Source: CAYZJV01 sp964473245 (GTDB taxonomy: Bacteria > Spirochaetota > Spirochaetia > Sphaerochaetales > Sphaerochaetaceae). Taken from it: DNA of 54,630 nt. Positions 52,338 through 54,630 of the stretch are shown piece by piece. The stretch's first letter is position 1; each line of letters starts with the position of its first letter. The DNA lies in contig CAYYOL010000010.1 in the NCBI GenBank assembly GCA_964473245.1, positions 1 to 54,630 on the forward strand. The letters are read 5' to 3'. A model generated the notes under the pieces. It was not told where the DNA came from. It saw only the letters and a list, made by a program, of their open reading frames with translations, and ran no database searches. The position numbers and the translations under genes are program-made.

Positions 52338-53171
52338 GTGGCTACTCGACCGTACGGAAACAACATCTTGATCACTGGGGCGAGTTCAGGCATCGGACTC
52401 GCCTGTGCACTTTTCTTCGCCAGATACGGATACCACGTGTGGGGAGTCTCTCGCTCCGGTGCTTGTGAGCGCGTTCTCCCCGATCTGGTCCACCTCTCCT
52501 CCATGGATGTGACCGATGATCAATCGGTTGCAGAGGGAACGCATCGAATCTGGGAAGAGGCAGTCTACATGACAGGCGATGGTATCGGCACCGTGATACA
52601 TTGTGCGGGGTTCGGGATCGGAGGTTCTGCAGAAGACACGCCACTTGAGGCAGTGTACAGCCAATTCGAGACAAACTATTTCGGCGTACTCAGAGTCAAT
52701 GGGAATTTGCTGCCACTCATGCGTTCACGCGGACCATCTCTGGTCATCGTCCTTGGTTCGGTCGCGGGAAAGATCGGTATTCCGTTTCAAAGTCACTACA
52801 GCTCGACAAAGTTCGCACTGGAAGCCTACATCGAGGCTCTTCGCATGGAGGGAAAGGCCCTCGGCATTCGCGCTACGGTGATTGAGGCAGGAGATACCAG
52901 CACACCCTTCACCCAGCGGCGAAACAAAGTCATACACGAGAGATCGGTCTATCGTGATTCGGCCTCTCGTGCACTAGAGACCATGGAACGAGATGAGCAG
53001 CGAGGATACTCCGCTGACACCGTTGCTAAGGTGGTTTTTAAAACGGCGCAGTCCACACACCCACCTGTCCGAAGATGTGTGGGAACGAGCTATGCCCTTC
53101 TACTGGTTCTCAAACGTCTGTTACCAGATCGAATCGTGGAGTCGATTCTCATGCACAAATATCACGTCTAG
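52338..53171 (+). CDS. Short-chain dehydrogenase/reductase
   Basis: Classical SDR of 277 residues: cofactor loop TGASSGIG, ETNYFGVLRVN, and catalytic Ser-Tyr-Lys in GSVAGKIGIPFQSHYSSTK. The C-terminal 60 residues (helical, basic, RRCVGTSYALLLVLKRLLP) recall the membrane-associated tail of 3-ketosphinganine- or retinol-type SDRs, so a lipid-like substrate is possible. GTG start with AAGGAG 8 nt upstream. A 35-nt hairpin lies between putP and this gene. Confidence 0.87.
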   Translation: MATRPYGNNILITGASSGIGLACALFFARYGYHVWGVSRSGACERVLPDLVHLSSMDVTDDQSVAEGTHRIWEEAVYMTGDGIGTVIHCAGFGIGGSAEDTPLEAVYSQFETNYFGVLRVNGNLLPLMRSRGPSLVIVLGSVAGKIGIPFQSHYSSTKFALEAYIEALRMEGKALGIRATVIEAGDTSTPFTQRRNKVIHERSVYRDSASRALETMERDEQRGYSADTVAKVVFKTAQSTHPPVRRCVGTSYALLLVLKRLLPDRIVESILMHKYHV

Positions 53172-53179
53172 TGATCTGC

Positions 53180-54568
53180 CTACGCTTTATAGACTCCAGG
53201 AACTCCTGCCTGTATGAACTGCCCATCGCCGGGAATACCCAGATAGGTATCATCTCCCATGACCATGCGGCCGCGAAGGTAGGTCATGATAGCCTTTCCT
53301 ACGACATTGAACCCTTCATATGGAGTGTAGCGCGCTGCACTATGCACATACTCTTCACCGATGGTCCACTCCCATTCGGGGTCGAAGAGGACGATATCGG
53401 CGTCGGTTCCCTCGATGAGAGAGCCTTTTCTGGGGTGGATCCCAAACAGTTTCGCCGGATTGACCGAGAGCAATCCTACGAGATCCGACAGCGTCATGCG
53501 ACCGGATGCGACAAAAGTGGTGTGCAGAAGTGGAAGGAGCTCCTCCGTACCTGGTATGCCGGGGAATATGGTGCGGCAATCCTGCGACGCGAGCTTCTGT
53601 TCACGGGTGAATGCACAGTGGTCGGTCGCGACCACCTGGAATTCAAGGCCGAAAAGGGCCTCTTGCAGCTTCTCGTTGTCGTGGGCATTGCGTAGTGGAG
53701 GCGTCATGACATACAACGGTCCGAGTGGCCCTTCAAGTCGTGATGCGTCAAGAAGGAGATAGTGTGGCGTAGTCTCAACCACAACTTTTACACCTCTAGC
53801 CCGAAGTTCCCGAACCGCATCGAGCCCACGTGCACTGGAAAGATGGACCACATACAGGGGCATGGCGAATTCCTCTGCCAGGGATCCAAGATGGCCGATA
53901 GCGCGATACTCGGCTTCTGCAGGTCGCAACAGGGCATGGTCGACCGGTGCATAAGTGCCCGTATGCTCCCTCTCGACCGATTCGATCAATGCATCGTCTT
54001 CACAGTGAGCACTGATCATAATGCGATTGCGCTTACATGCGGCGAAAAGACTCTTCAACCCATCCATCTCGATCAGATACCCCACATTCTTGTAGGTAGT
54101 GAAGATCTTGATAGTGGTGACACCTGCTTCGGCAAGTTCCGCAAGCTCCTTATCGATGGCATCGTGCATTCCGTACACACCCTGATGCAACGAGAAATCG
54201 ATAGCCATACCCTCTCTCATTGCTGCAATCCTCGCCTGAGACGATTGGAGCAGCGTGGTACTCTTGTCGTGATCGGCAAAGTCGATGACCGTGGTGACTC
54301 CACCGAATGATGCCAGCCTCGACCCTTCAGAAAAGCTGTCTGCAGTCACGGTTCCTCGGGAGACGAGATGGTAGTGCGTATGGGCATCGATCAGCCCAGG
54401 GAGCACACAGAGTCCTTCGGCCTCAACGATATCCGTATCGTCTGGTAGCTCTTTTGGATCGATTCTGGTATCAATCCTTACTATCTTTTCGTCTTCGATA
54501 AGCAGGTCGGCTCGCCTCGAGTTCAGTTCATCAACCAACAATCCATTTCGAATGAGCGTTCTATTCAT
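53180..54568 (-). CDS. Dihydropyrimidinase/hydantoinase-type amidohydrolase
   Basis: Zinc amidohydrolase of 462 residues acting on cyclic amides. Metal ligands are visible: HxH in LIDAHTHYHL, the carboxylated Lys in TTIKIFTTYK, His in ISAHCED and YVVHLSSARG, Asp in ATDHCAFT. GTVTADSFSEG and TTVIDFADHD place it nearest dihydropyrimidinase (D-hydantoinase); allantoinase is less likely. No other pyrimidine-breakdown gene is within the window. The ATG at 54568 is chosen because a promoter -10 box ends 7 nt before it and overlaps the alternative ATG at 54580; there is no Shine-Dalgarno. Confidence 0.88.
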   Translation of the reverse strand: MNRTLIRNGLLVDELNSRRADLLIEDEKIVRIDTRIDPKELPDDTDIVEAEGLCVLPGLIDAHTHYHLVSRGTVTADSFSEGSRLASFGGVTTVIDFADHDKSTTLLQSSQARIAAMREGMAIDFSLHQGVYGMHDAIDKELAELAEAGVTTIKIFTTYKNVGYLIEMDGLKSLFAACKRNRIMISAHCEDDALIESVEREHTGTYAPVDHALLRPAEAEYRAIGHLGSLAEEFAMPLYVVHLSSARGLDAVRELRARGVKVVVETTPHYLLLDASRLEGPLGPLYVMTPPLRNAHDNEKLQEALFGLEFQVVATDHCAFTREQKLASQDCRTIFPGIPGTEELLPLLHTTFVASGRMTLSDLVGLLSVNPAKLFGIHPRKGSLIEGTDADIVLFDPEWEWTIGEEYVHSAARYTPYEGFNVVGKAIMTYLRGRMVMGDDTYLGIPGDGQFIQAGVPGVYKA

Positions 54569-54575
54569 ATCTGAA

Positions 54576-54604
54576 ATCATACTATCGAAGCACAGGGTTG
54601 GCAA
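54576..54604 (-). promoter_or_regulatory. Promoter of the hydantoinase gene, probably leaderless
   Basis: TTGCCA (54599-54604), 17 nt, TATGAT (54576-54581), then 7 nt to the ATG. Five of six bases match in each box. Confidence 0.65.
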
Positions 54605-54630
54605 ATCGTTTTTACGCGTTTACACTCGTT

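Noticed and set aside
1..54630. tRNA, rRNA, CRISPR or insertion sequences
   Set aside because: No cloverleaf with a proper T-arm, no regular direct repeats with spacers, no transposase-like frame and no terminal inverted repeats were found on reading; small RNAs without clear motifs could still be missed.

Overview
The window looks like a chromosomal segment of a free-living, probably anaerobic spirochaete (order Spirochaetales). The taxonomic inference rests on a combination of traits: secreted and lipoprotein signal peptides of the spirochaetal kind (an alanine-rich end followed by GAQE, and several lipobox cysteines), a DUF3798 transporter cassette, a DUF4954 beta-helix protein, a type III glutamine synthetase, FabV as the only enoyl reductase, a class I hybrid cluster protein and a GTP-type PEP carboxykinase. 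I cannot name a genus. I see no rRNA, tRNA, CRISPR array, insertion sequence or prophage; the segment reads as an ordinary, densely packed core region with about 46 genes.

Layout. 1-3.5 kb: a large Ig-like surface lipoprotein and the magnesium transporter MgtE. 3.6-8.8 kb: an orphan ABC importer cassette (DUF3798 binding protein, double ATPase, two permeases) with promoter, intercistronic hairpin and terminator. 8.9-11.4 kb: a signalling operon in which a VOC/glyoxalase-fold protein is followed by a cobalamin-binding protein with the CarH-type Wx9EH light-sensor motif (split by an apparent frameshift) and a diguanylate cyclase. 11.5-13.7 kb: HIT hydrolase and hybrid cluster protein. 13.7-17.3 kb: Na/Ca exchanger, Orn/Lys/Arg decarboxylase, glycerophosphodiesterase lipoprotein. 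17.3-29 kb: a complete nitrogen assimilation island (sigma-54 activator, amt-glnB, glnN-gltB-gltD) with two sigma-54 promoters and a repeated inverted-repeat enhancer motif. 29-34.4 kb: small membrane/YbjQ pair, LPP20-like lipoprotein, PEPCK, Na/Pi cotransporter. 34.4-45 kb: radical SAM protein, then the type II fatty acid synthesis genes fabH-D-G-F-Z-V facing away from accB-C-D-A, driven from one divergent promoter region centred on a perfect palindrome. 45-54.6 kb: DUF4954 protein with an unknown partner, azlCD with trpS, PutP, a short-chain dehydrogenase and a dihydropyrimidinase-like amidohydrolase.

How the genes work together. Ammonium enters by Amt under PII control and is fixed by GlnN and GOGAT; the activator gene lies immediately upstream of the genes it probably controls. 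Acetyl-CoA carboxylase supplies malonyl-CoA to the adjacent Fab enzymes; only acyl carrier protein is missing. The B12 protein and cyclase are translationally coupled, suggesting a light- or B12-responsive c-di-GMP pathway. Several genes that lack a Shine-Dalgarno sequence have a promoter whose -10 box ends 6-8 nt before the ATG, which suggests leaderless transcripts. All calls are from reading the sequence; no database search was run.
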